Source of the DNA: Sinomonas notoginsengisoli | GTDB lineage: Bacteria > Actinomycetota > Actinomycetes > Actinomycetales > Micrococcaceae | Direction of reading: 5' to 3' | Length of the DNA stretch: 64,000 bases | Assembly (NCBI RefSeq): GCF_021554725.1 | Contig: NZ_JAIZDP010000011.1 | Span: 24,012-88,011, forward strand | Shown here: one piece after another, positions 26,411 through 33,602 of the stretch | Layout of the letters: each line of letters starts with the position of its first letter | Position numbering within the stretch: position 1 is the stretch's first letter | Notes under the pieces: generated by a model | What the model saw: the letters and a program-made list of their open reading frames with translations, nothing else | What the model was told of the DNA's origin: nothing | Database searches by the model: none | Translations under genes and position numbers: made by a program

Positions 26411-28581
26411 GGCTGACTCCTCCGTCGCTTGGTAGTGCCCGCAGTGGCATCGGATTGAGGAGTAATGGCATGTCTCAGGTGCTCGTCGACCTCGCTGATC
26501 GGCGTGCCGTAGGCGGTCCGACTAGCCCGCCGCACCCCCTCGGGCGAACTCGTCGAGCCGGGAATGTCGAGAGTGCGTCCCGATGCCCAGTCGGTCACTG
26601 CGCCGTGGTGGACGAGCTGGGCGTAGATATGCCGCGCCGGGAGAGCCATGAAGTCTTCTACTTCGAGACCCGGCGCCATGGCTGCAGCTGCTCTGGCGTC
26701 GCGAGCCGCGAGCTGGAAGAAGACCCGCGAGCGGCAATTGGCCTCGAAGGCCGTCCGCATGCTTTGGGGGAGTTGATCAAGGTACTGGTGGGCGACGTGG
26801 AAGGCCGCGCCGAGGCTCCTCGAGGTGGCGAGGGCATCGCCGAGATCCATTGGCAACCGCAGGTATTCCTGGACCTCGTCGAGTACGACGGTGACGACCT
26901 GGCGGTCGTGGGCTGGAACGCTGGCGCGCTCTTGGATCGCCTGCCATAGTTCGGCCACAACCAAAGCCCCGAGCAGTTGCGCAGATTCGGGGCCGATCAC
27001 ACCCTTTTGGAGTGGAACGAGCAGGATCTTCCCCTCGGTGAGGACCTGTCGGACGTTGAACCGAGGGGCGGGCTGGGCCAGGATGCGGCGCAGGTGCGTA
27101 TCGAGGAGTGGCCGCACCTTGTTCATCAGCGGAGCGACAATCTGCGCGGTGGCGTCCGGCGAGAGCTGGTCGAACCAGTGCCAGAATGGTCCAGCCGAGA
27201 TCGGATCGGCAGCGGCAATCGGCTGGACAAGGCGCGCGCGGAAGACACGGTTGCTGAGCAACATCGGCAGCTGAGCCAAACTCGCGCCGTCGGTCTGCGC
27301 GAGCGCAGCGAGGGCGTGGCGGAGGATGTCACTACTCCGTGGGCCAAGCTGATCGCCATAGAGGGCGCGGAAGGTACCGAAGAGCTGGTCGGCGACGAGT
27401 GCCGGGCTGCGGCCGTGTCCGTCGACTGGATTGATGCCAACCGGAGCGTCGTCAAGTGGGTCGACCAGGACGACGTCTTTGACTCGGTCGGCGGGGATGT
27501 GCCGCAGCAGGTCGCGTATGAGGTCCTTAGGTTCAACCACGGCTATGCCCCGCCCTGCTTTCATGTCGCCGATCAGCAGATTGAGCAGCATGGACGACTT
27601 GCCAACGCCGGTCGGCCCCATTGCCCAGACATGTCGGGTGCTGTCGGCGATTGTGAGCCCAAGTGGCGTGTGTTCGGTACCGGGGGCTGTCGATTCGGCG
27701 ATGATTCGGTCACTGGCGGTGGCGGTAAAGGAAGGACGAATCGGGCGAGGATGGGCGGGCGGCTGCCCGGGATATACAGCATCGGTTCTCGTTGCTGGCC
27801 ACGCGCTGAGGCGTCCAACTTCGGTCACCGTCAGATGCTGTCCAACGGGAGTGAGGAGAGGCCACGTATTGCTGGGTTGGTTGAGGCGGTCGGGGTGTTC
27901 AGGGCGAAACGTAAAGCGCATCCCAGGGGCGCTGAGCGAGCGGAAAGCGTTCACGACGTTCCGGACGAGGTTCAGAGCGCGCGCTTCATCGCCAGCGTGC
28001 ACACCAATGCGGACAACCGCGGCAAAGCCGGGTTCGGCCCGTTTGAGTTCGACGCTGCGGCGTACCCCTGTCCGCTGCTCGGTCTGAACTCCGCTCGCGA
28101 GGAGCGATGCGAGGCCCTGATCGATTTGGGGCTGATCTCTTGGCGTCAGGCGCGGGCTGATGCGCGGGCCCAGGACGACTTGGACGACGAGCCGCTCCGA
28201 GCCCTGTACGGCCGTGAGTGCGGCAAGGATGGCGCGAGTTGAACCGTCGGCATCCTGAGCCTGGAGGGGTTGGGCTGCAGGGGAGAAGGCCACCCTGCCC
28301 GCCGAGGCAGACGGAAGGCGGTCTTCGTCCGCGTCGACGACGAGTGCGTCGTCTATCAGCTGTTCGATGTCGCGCCGAACAGCCCCAGCGTGGCGGCGCT
28401 GGGTGCCGACGAGGTACTGCACCCCTGTTCGGTCGGCCCGGGCCTCAAGCACAATCAGTGGAGCGTGGATTTGGGCGGCCCACGAGCGCAGCAGGCCGAT
28501 TGTTTCGGCGTCGTCGAGGGGCTGGGGCCAGAAGATGCGCTGCCAAATGAGGCGGCTGAGATGATCATCGCGGCTACTCAC
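26407..28581 (-). CDS. TraD/VirD4-like conjugative coupling ATPase
   Basis: 724 aa. Walker A GPTGVGKS at residues 322-329 follows HVWAMG. A DPLDD segment and Walker B VVTVVLDEVQEYLRL (near residue 560) belong to an HerA/VirD4-type motor, and SLGAAFHVAHQYLDQLP matches the TraM-recognition/TraD region. No transmembrane helices are evident, unlike classical VirD4, so it resembles the soluble coupling ATPases of actinobacterial integrative elements. Predicted to pump or dock element DNA for transfer. It overlaps the next genes on both sides, indicating a single transcript. Confidence 0.8.
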   Translation of the reverse strand: MSSRDDHLSRLIWQRIFWPQPLDDAETIGLLRSWAAQIHAPLIVLEARADRTGVQYLVGTQRRHAGAVRRDIEQLIDDALVVDADEDRLPSASAGRVAFSPAAQPLQAQDADGSTRAILAALTAVQGSERLVVQVVLGPRISPRLTPRDQPQIDQGLASLLASGVQTEQRTGVRRSVELKRAEPGFAAVVRIGVHAGDEARALNLVRNVVNAFRSLSAPGMRFTFRPEHPDRLNQPSNTWPLLTPVGQHLTVTEVGRLSAWPATRTDAVYPGQPPAHPRPIRPSFTATASDRIIAESTAPGTEHTPLGLTIADSTRHVWAMGPTGVGKSSMLLNLLIGDMKAGRGIAVVEPKDLIRDLLRHIPADRVKDVVLVDPLDDAPVGINPVDGHGRSPALVADQLFGTFRALYGDQLGPRSSDILRHALAALAQTDGASLAQLPMLLSNRVFRARLVQPIAAADPISAGPFWHWFDQLSPDATAQIVAPLMNKVRPLLDTHLRRILAQPAPRFNVRQVLTEGKILLVPLQKGVIGPESAQLLGALVVAELWQAIQERASVPAHDRQVVTVVLDEVQEYLRLPMDLGDALATSRSLGAAFHVAHQYLDQLPQSMRTAFEANCRSRVFFQLAARDARAAAAMAPGLEVEDFMALPARHIYAQLVHHGAVTDWASGRTLDIPGSTSSPEGVRRASRTAYGTPISEVDEHLRHAITPQSDATAGTTKRRRSQP

Positions 28582-28780
28582 GGTCGATGCCCTCCCGTGG
28601 GCGTCTCGGACGCGTGGCCTCGTACTCAGCTTGGGCCTCGCGCTCGGCTTCTGCCTGTGCCAGGGCGATGACGGCGCGGCTGAGCTTGCGCAGATCCGGG
28701 TGGTCCCGTTGGACCCCTTCGACGATGATTCGTCGAGGCTCGCGCCGCTGCGCGCTGCCCTTTCGGGTGTTCTTGGTCAT
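28574..28780 (-). CDS. Small basic protein of the transfer operon
   Basis: 68 aa from MTKNTRKGSAQRR, preceded by AGGAGGGAG; an upstream in-frame ATG at 28834 lacks a ribosome site. Highly basic N-terminus and a charged helix (RKLSRAVIALAQAEAEREAQAEYEATRPRR). It overlaps the TraD-like start by 8 nt and is the first gene after two palindromic operators. Perhaps a nucleic-acid-binding accessory factor; family not recognised. Confidence 0.6.
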   Translation of the reverse strand: MTKNTRKGSAQRREPRRIIVEGVQRDHPDLRKLSRAVIALAQAEAEREAQAEYEATRPRRPREGIDRE

Positions 28781-28828
28781 TGTGTTCTCCCTCCTTTCTG
28801 CCGGTGCTGTGGTTTGGTCGACTTGGTC

Positions 28829-28844
28829 GTTCAATTCGTTGAAC
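28829..28844. promoter_or_regulatory. Putative XRE operator, transfer promoter site 1
   Basis: GTTCAATTCGTTGAAC: inverted GTTCAA/TTGAAC arms with 4-nt spacer, about 50 bp upstream of the transfer operon start. Confidence 0.6.
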
Positions 28845-28865
28845 GGTGTCTGCAGTCCACTATGC

Positions 28866-28881
28866 GTTCAATAAGTTGAAC
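28866..28881. promoter_or_regulatory. Putative XRE operator, transfer promoter site 2
   Basis: GTTCAATAAGTTGAAC, same arms as site 1, centre 37 bp away. An adjoining GTTCAAGTGAAT adds a further half-site. Matches the site before the XRE gene. Confidence 0.6.
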
Positions 28882-28952
28882 GTTCAAGTGAATTTGTCCA
28901 AACCACAACACCGACAGGTAGGCCGTACTTGCGGACTATTGGCGGCGCGATT

Positions 28953-29150
28953 TCAGTAGCGGCTGCGCAGGTAGCGCACCAGTGCCCAGCCAGCCCACGC
29001 CAGCGTGACGACTCCCGCTGCCGCAATGAGGAACGGCAGGATAGCCTGCAGGACCTGCGTCGCGCAGTAGAGGGCGACAGCAGCGAGCAGGATCGACATG
29101 CACGCCCCAATTGCCCGGTCGAACCAGGACTTCGGCTCGTTCTCGCTCAC
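28953..29150 (-). CDS. Small membrane protein
   Basis: 65 aa from GTG 29150, overlapping the stop of the preceding small gene (GTGA). Two hydrophobic segments, MSILLAAVALYCATQVLQAIL and FLIAAAGVVTLAWAGWALV, end in RYLRSRY, so a two-helix inner-membrane protein. Part of a chain of short genes preceding the transfer genes; could be a mating-channel or entry-exclusion-like component. Not recognised. Confidence 0.6.
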   Translation of the reverse strand: MSENEPKSWFDRAIGACMSILLAAVALYCATQVLQAILPFLIAAAGVVTLAWAGWALVRYLRSRY

Positions 29151-29326
29151 TGGCAGCGTCCCATCTTCCGCAGGGCGTCGCGATAGCGATCGTGGAGCCG
29201 ATCCACGGCGGCGTCAGCCGCACGACGTGCTCGCAGCCGACCGATATGGATGGCCAGGGCATTGGCCAAGCAGAGCGCGGCCAGGATGATGGCAGCCGCG
29301 GCGATCAGAAGTTCGAGGGTCACCAT
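29147..29326 (-). CDS. Small single-pass membrane protein (59 aa)
   Basis: Starts MVTLELLIAAAAIILAALCL and ends ALRKMGRCQ. One N-terminal membrane helix is followed by a basic amphipathic helix (RLRARRAADAAVDRLHDRYRDAL). Its TGA overlaps the GTG of the next small gene, supporting real translation. Starts 3 nt after the stop of the upstream gene. No family recognised. Confidence 0.55.
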   Translation of the reverse strand: MVTLELLIAAAAIILAALCLANALAIHIGRLRARRAADAAVDRLHDRYRDALRKMGRCQ

Positions 29327-29328
29327 GG

Positions 29329-29574
29329 CTAGAGACGGGGCACCTTGGGCCAGGTTTCCAGCGCTGCGAGCGCCAGTGCGGCCATCTGTCGTGAGACCAA
29401 GGTCAGGTGTCGAGCAGTCGCCGGCGCCTCCGTCCGAAGTGTCGCGGCGGCAAGATCGAGCTCGTTGACGAGGTCAGTCAGACGGCCGATGAAGGACTTC
29501 ACAACATCCTCGTGATCGAACTCCTCCGGCTCCACTGCTTGAGTGTGAAAGGGTGAATCGAAAAGGCGGCGCAT
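29329..29574 (-). CDS. Small protein of unknown function
   Basis: 81 aa from MRRLFDSPFHTQ; an earlier ATG at 29613 would overlap the upstream gene. Soluble, helical, with HEDVVKSFIGRLTDLVNELDLAAATLRTEA resembling a coiled coil. Tightly packed between neighbours of the same operon. Not recognised. Confidence 0.5.
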   Translation of the reverse strand: MRRLFDSPFHTQAVEPEEFDHEDVVKSFIGRLTDLVNELDLAAATLRTEAPATARHLTLVSRQMAALALAALETWPKVPRL

Positions 29575-29585
29575 GGTTCCCCGCC

Positions 29586-29888
29586 CTACCGCTGGAACCG
29601 ACGGACTTCCCACGCCGCGTATTCGGCGAAGGAATCGGCAATGAAGTTCAGCCGCTCAGCTGACCGCGGGTCTCCGTTGGCTTGAAACTCAGCTTCACGA
29701 CTCAACATCGCGGACAGGTGCATACCCGTTACCGCGACGTAGCCGGCCGCCTGCACACGGGCTGCTGTGACGAGGCCGTTGGCCACCTCGGTGTTCTGGC
29801 GCCGCTGGAGCGCTCTCCCCTCCGACCGGGAGAAGCTCTGAGGGTAGGGAGAAACTGTGCCGTCGGGACGACGAATGATGTCTGTCAT
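29586..29888 (-). CDS. Small protein of unknown function
   Basis: 100 aa from ATG 29888, with AAAGGG upstream. Basic N-terminal third (RSEGRALQRRQNTEV) then a helical region with GLVTAARVQAAGYVAVTGMHLSAMLSREAEF. Basic N-terminus plus weakly hydrophobic helix is common in small actinobacterial conjugation-module proteins; this is only an analogy. First gene of the leftward small-gene string. Confidence 0.55.
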   Translation of the reverse strand: MTDIIRRPDGTVSPYPQSFSRSEGRALQRRQNTEVANGLVTAARVQAAGYVAVTGMHLSAMLSREAEFQANGDPRSAERLNFIADSFAEYAAWEVRRFQR

Positions 29889-30011
29889 GACAACCCTTTG
29901 CGAGTTCTAGGAGCGCCCGCTCCCGGATGGATTGGGCATAGCTCCAGCCTGCCGATCCGGCCGTCGTACCTTTTGGGACAAGAACTGGCAATTTTCGGGC
30001 AAAATCTGGGT

Positions 30012-30554
30012 ATGCCGGAAGGTCCGTTGCCACTGCACCACTACCTCGTGCGAGAGCTCAGGGTTGTCCGGAAGTACGGCCTCCATCGACTTCGAGAGCA
30101 TCTCGACGACCTACCGGCCCTGGCCGCGCTCACTGTGCGCATCGGTCGAGGAGACGGCAGTGCCGCCGCCATTGAGGCCCTACTGAGATCAGCTTGGGCG
30201 GCCCGGGCTGAAGGGGCGCAAGGCACGGCAATTGGCGTCCTGCTTGGACTCGAAGTGGGACGGCGAGGTGCGCGGCCATCGGTCCTGCGAGAAGCGGCGG
30301 CAAAGCGCTTGGGCTACGCGTCAGTCGATACGTTTCGCAAGGCCCCAGAAGCCAACGCCATCGACTACTTCGCCGATGTGATCGAGAGCTACTGCCTAGA
30401 CTCGGCCTGGGAGGCCAGGAGCGTGGAGATGAGCGACGACCGTATCGAAAACGCGCTGCGAGCCGTCGAGAAGCTGACTCTCGTGGAGTATGGAGAATTC
30501 GTTCGTCGCCTCCGCGCCACTCCTCTGTTCTCTCGTCAGGAGCCTGACAGCTAG
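30012..30554 (+). CDS. Hypothetical protein next to type I restriction locus
   Basis: 180 aa from MPEGPLPLHHYLVREL. Helix-rich and Ala/Arg/Glu-rich; GTAIGVLLGLEVGRRGARPSVLREAAAKRLGYASVDTFRKAPE could be an HTH-like segment. It is divergent from the small-gene operon and 226 bp before hsdM. No function recognised; a regulator is one possibility. Confidence 0.55.
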   Translation: MPEGPLPLHHYLVRELRVVRKYGLHRLREHLDDLPALAALTVRIGRGDGSAAAIEALLRSAWAARAEGAQGTAIGVLLGLEVGRRGARPSVLREAAAKRLGYASVDTFRKAPEANAIDYFADVIESYCLDSAWEARSVEMSDDRIENALRAVEKLTLVEYGEFVRRLRATPLFSRQEPDS

Positions 30555-30780
30555 TCCGACGGCCAACATCCGGCAACGGTTAAATAATCCATCGATTTGT
30601 GTTATAAGTGAGAGCAAGAGATCCCTGCGTCCTGACTGGTTCCAACCGGGGCCCAAACGTCGACTGTGACAAGGCCGAGTCTTGCAGCAGAACTGTCAGT
30701 GCACGCTGCTAACTTGAGAAGCACAGCCTTAGGGGACCCAAACGTAAGCGCGCCCAGGCGCAAGGAGTACAGACACGACC

Positions 30781-32349
30781 ATGGCCGAAACCACCAAGGA
30801 AGCGCAGCGCGCGGAGCTGCACAAGACGATCTGGCGGATCGCGAACGACCTGCGCGGCAGCGTGGATGGCTGGGACTTCAAGAGCTACGTGCTCGGCATG
30901 CTGTTCTACCGCTTCATCTCGGAGAACCTGACGGCCTACCTAAACGAGAGCGAGCGCTCGGCAGGCACCGCCAACTTCGACTACGCCTCGCTGCCTGACG
31001 ACCAAGCAGAGTTCGGACGAAAGGAGACGGTTGCTGAGAAGGGCTTTTACATCCTTCCTTCTGAGCTCTTTGTCAACGTCCGCAATCGGGCGGCGCACGA
31101 CGAGAACCTCAACGAGACCCTTGCCGCCATCTTCAAGAACATCGAAGGCTCAGCGACAGGTACCGATAGCGAGGATGACCTCAAGGGACTCTTCGACGAT
31201 CTTGACGTCAACAGCTCCAAGCTTGGCAACAGCGTCGAGAAGCGCAACAAGAAGCTATCGGGACTGCTCGACGCCATCGGCGACTTGCCGCTCGGCAACT
31301 TCCAGGACCACACCATCGACTTGTTTGGCGACGCCTACGAGTACCTGATGCAGATGTACGCCTCACAGGCTGGCAAGTCTGGGGGTGAGTACTACACACC
31401 ACAAGAAGTAAGCGAGCTGCTGGCCCGAATCGCCGTGGCCGGTAAGACCTCGGTAAACAAAGTGTACGATCCCGCTGTCGGCTCGGGCTCGCTTCTCCTA
31501 AAGTTCGCGAAGGTGCTCGGCAAGGAAAACGTCCGTCAGGGATTCTTCGGCCAGGAGATCAACCTGACGACGTACAACCTAGCGCGGATCAATATGTTCC
31601 TGCACGACATCAACTACGAGAAGTTCGACATTCGTCACGGCGACACGCTCATAGACCCTCAGCATGAGGACGACGAGCCGTTCGAGGCAATTGTGTCCAA
31701 TCCGCCTTACTCTATCAAGTGGGAAGGCGACGCCAATCCGTTACTAATCAATGACTCGCGTTACTCGCCTGCTGGCGTGTTGGCTCCCAAGTCGAAAGCC
31801 GATCTCGCCTTCACCATGCACATGCTGTCATGGCTAGCGGTCAATGGCACTGCCGCTATTGTCGAATTTCCTGGCGTGCTCTACCGCGGTGGAGCGGAAG
31901 GCAAGATTCGTAAGTATCTCATCGACAACAACTACGTCGACACTGTCATCCAGCTCCCGCCTGATCTATTCTTCGGCACCACGATCGCGACATGCATCCT
32001 CGTACTGAAGAAATCCAAGAAGGACAACTCGATCCTTTTCATTGACGCCTCAAATGAGTTCGACAGGATCGGCAACAAGAACAAGCTCACCGAACAGCGC
32101 CGCCAGAAGATTCTCGATACGTTTATTGCCCGCGAGGACGTCGACCACTTCGCCAAGCTCGTTCCCAACGATGAGATCGCCGAACGCGACTATCTGATCT
32201 CTGTATCCTCTTACGTTGATGGTGAAGATAGCCGCGAAGCGACAGATATTACTGCTCTTAATGCTGAGATTGCCCGCATCGTGGCCCGGCAGACCGAGCT
32301 CCGTGTCTCGATCGATGAAATCGTTGCCGATCTGGAAGGTGCATCGTGA
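30781..32349 (+). CDS. hsdM: Type I restriction-modification methylase subunit HsdM
   Basis: 522 aa. The N-terminal helical domain (LHKTIWRIANDLRGSVDGWDFKSYVLGMLFYRFISENL) precedes the AdoMet-dependent N6-adenine methylase with motif I VYDPAVGSGSLLLKF, and NPPYSIKW as catalytic motif IV. Forms M2S with HsdS and R2M2S with HsdR. AAGGAG lies 13 nt before ATG, rather far. Its TGA overlaps the hsdS GTG (GTGA). Codon use is less GC-rich than the flanking chromosome, consistent with acquisition. Confidence 0.96.
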   Translation: MAETTKEAQRAELHKTIWRIANDLRGSVDGWDFKSYVLGMLFYRFISENLTAYLNESERSAGTANFDYASLPDDQAEFGRKETVAEKGFYILPSELFVNVRNRAAHDENLNETLAAIFKNIEGSATGTDSEDDLKGLFDDLDVNSSKLGNSVEKRNKKLSGLLDAIGDLPLGNFQDHTIDLFGDAYEYLMQMYASQAGKSGGEYYTPQEVSELLARIAVAGKTSVNKVYDPAVGSGSLLLKFAKVLGKENVRQGFFGQEINLTTYNLARINMFLHDINYEKFDIRHGDTLIDPQHEDDEPFEAIVSNPPYSIKWEGDANPLLINDSRYSPAGVLAPKSKADLAFTMHMLSWLAVNGTAAIVEFPGVLYRGGAEGKIRKYLIDNNYVDTVIQLPPDLFFGTTIATCILVLKKSKKDNSILFIDASNEFDRIGNKNKLTEQRRQKILDTFIAREDVDHFAKLVPNDEIAERDYLISVSSYVDGEDSREATDITALNAEIARIVARQTELRVSIDEIVADLEGAS

Positions 32350-33602
32350 GCCGGATCGACGACCTGATTAAGGAATTGGCTCCTAAAGGAGTTCATTTCA
32401 AGACGCTCGGCGATACCGGCGAATTTATTCGAGGCAATGGATTACAGAAGTCTCACCTCACTTCTGAGGGTGCGCCGGCTATCCATTACGGCCAAATCCA
32501 CACGCACTACGGAACCTGGACCGATTCTACGAAGTCCTTCACCGATCCTGCATTGGCGGCGAGGCTGCGACGCGCAAAGCCCGGGGATCTAATCATTGCA
32601 ACGACCAGTGAGGACGATGCTGCTGTCGCCAAGGCCACTGCCTGGATTGGCGAGGGGGAGGTGGCTGTCAGTGGTGACGCCTACATCTACCGGCATACGC
32701 TTGATCCGCGCTATGTGGCGTACTTCTTTCAAACGGAACAGTTCCAGAATCAGAAGAGCAAACATATCACCGGCACCAAGGTCCGTCGCGTCTCGGGAAC
32801 GGCGCTTGCGAAGATTCGCATCCCTGTACCACCTCTAAAGGTGCAGCACGAGATTGTGCAGATTTTGGACAGCTTCATCGAGCTCGAGAAAGGGCTCGAG
32901 AAAGAGCTCGAGAAAGAGCTCGAAGCGCGGCATCTTCAGTATGCTCACTATCGCGACGAGCTCCTTGCCTTCTCAAATAATGACACAAAACGAATACCCA
33001 TGGGTGAGGCTGGCGTATTCTTCGGTGGGCTTACCGGTAAGTCCAAGGCAGATTTTAGCAACGGAAACGCTCGTTTTATATCCTACGTCAACGTCTTCAA
33101 CAACATCGCTGTCGACCTCGGCCGCGATGACTATGTGCGGGTTGAACCAGGGGAGCGTCAGCGCGCTCTCGCTCGCGGGGATGTCATCTTCACCGGTTCG
33201 TCCGAAACACCCGAAGATGTCGGCATGTCCTCAGTCGTTACCCGCGAGGTGGCCCAGCCGACCTACCTTAATAGCTTTAGCATCGGATATCGCCTTCACG
33301 ATCCTGAGTTGCTCGATCCGGAATTCGCTAAGCATTTATTCCGGTCGAGTTCCATGCGTCAGCAGATCGTTAAGACTGCAAGCGGCGTGACGCGTTTTAA
33401 TGTCTCAAAGGCCCGTCTTGCTAAAGTCGAGTTTCCCGTCCCCAGCAGGGATGAGCAGTCGCACATTGCTGGGATTCTTGATAATTTCGAAGCCCTCGTC
33501 AACAAACTCAGCGCGGATCTTCCAGCTGAGCTTGCAGCTCGTCAGGCGCAATACGAGCATTACCGAGAGATGCTCCTAAGCTTCGAGGATGCAACGGCAT
33601 GA
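32346..33602 (+). CDS. hsdS: Type I restriction specificity subunit HsdS
   Basis: 418 aa with two target-recognition domains, each followed by a conserved helix: FIELEKGLEKELEKELEARH then LQYAHYRDELLAF after TRD1, and AELAARQAQYEHYREMLLSF after TRD2. The first spacer helix contains in-frame repeats of LEKG/LEKE encoded by 12-bp DNA repeats (32883-32918). It starts on GTG inside the hsdM stop and overlaps hsdR by 4 nt. Determines the bipartite DNA site; the site itself cannot be deduced from sequence alone. Confidence 0.95.
   Translation: MSRIDDLIKELAPKGVHFKTLGDTGEFIRGNGLQKSHLTSEGAPAIHYGQIHTHYGTWTDSTKSFTDPALAARLRRAKPGDLIIATTSEDDAAVAKATAWIGEGEVAVSGDAYIYRHTLDPRYVAYFFQTEQFQNQKSKHITGTKVRRVSGTALAKIRIPVPPLKVQHEIVQILDSFIELEKGLEKELEKELEARHLQYAHYRDELLAFSNNDTKRIPMGEAGVFFGGLTGKSKADFSNGNARFISYVNVFNNIAVDLGRDDYVRVEPGERQRALARGDVIFTGSSETPEDVGMSSVVTREVAQPTYLNSFSIGYRLHDPELLDPEFAKHLFRSSSMRQQIVKTASGVTRFNVSKARLAKVEFPVPSRDEQSHIAGILDNFEALVNKLSADLPAELAARQAQYEHYREMLLSFEDATA
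32883..32918 (+). repeat. Three 12-bp tandem repeats in the hsdS spacer
   Basis: CTCGAGAAAGGG, CTCGAGAAAGAG, CTCGAGAAAGAG followed by a partial CTCGAA. Each unit codes Leu-Glu-Lys-Gly/Glu, so unit gain or loss keeps frame and changes the length of the helix separating the two recognition domains. Confidence 0.85.
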
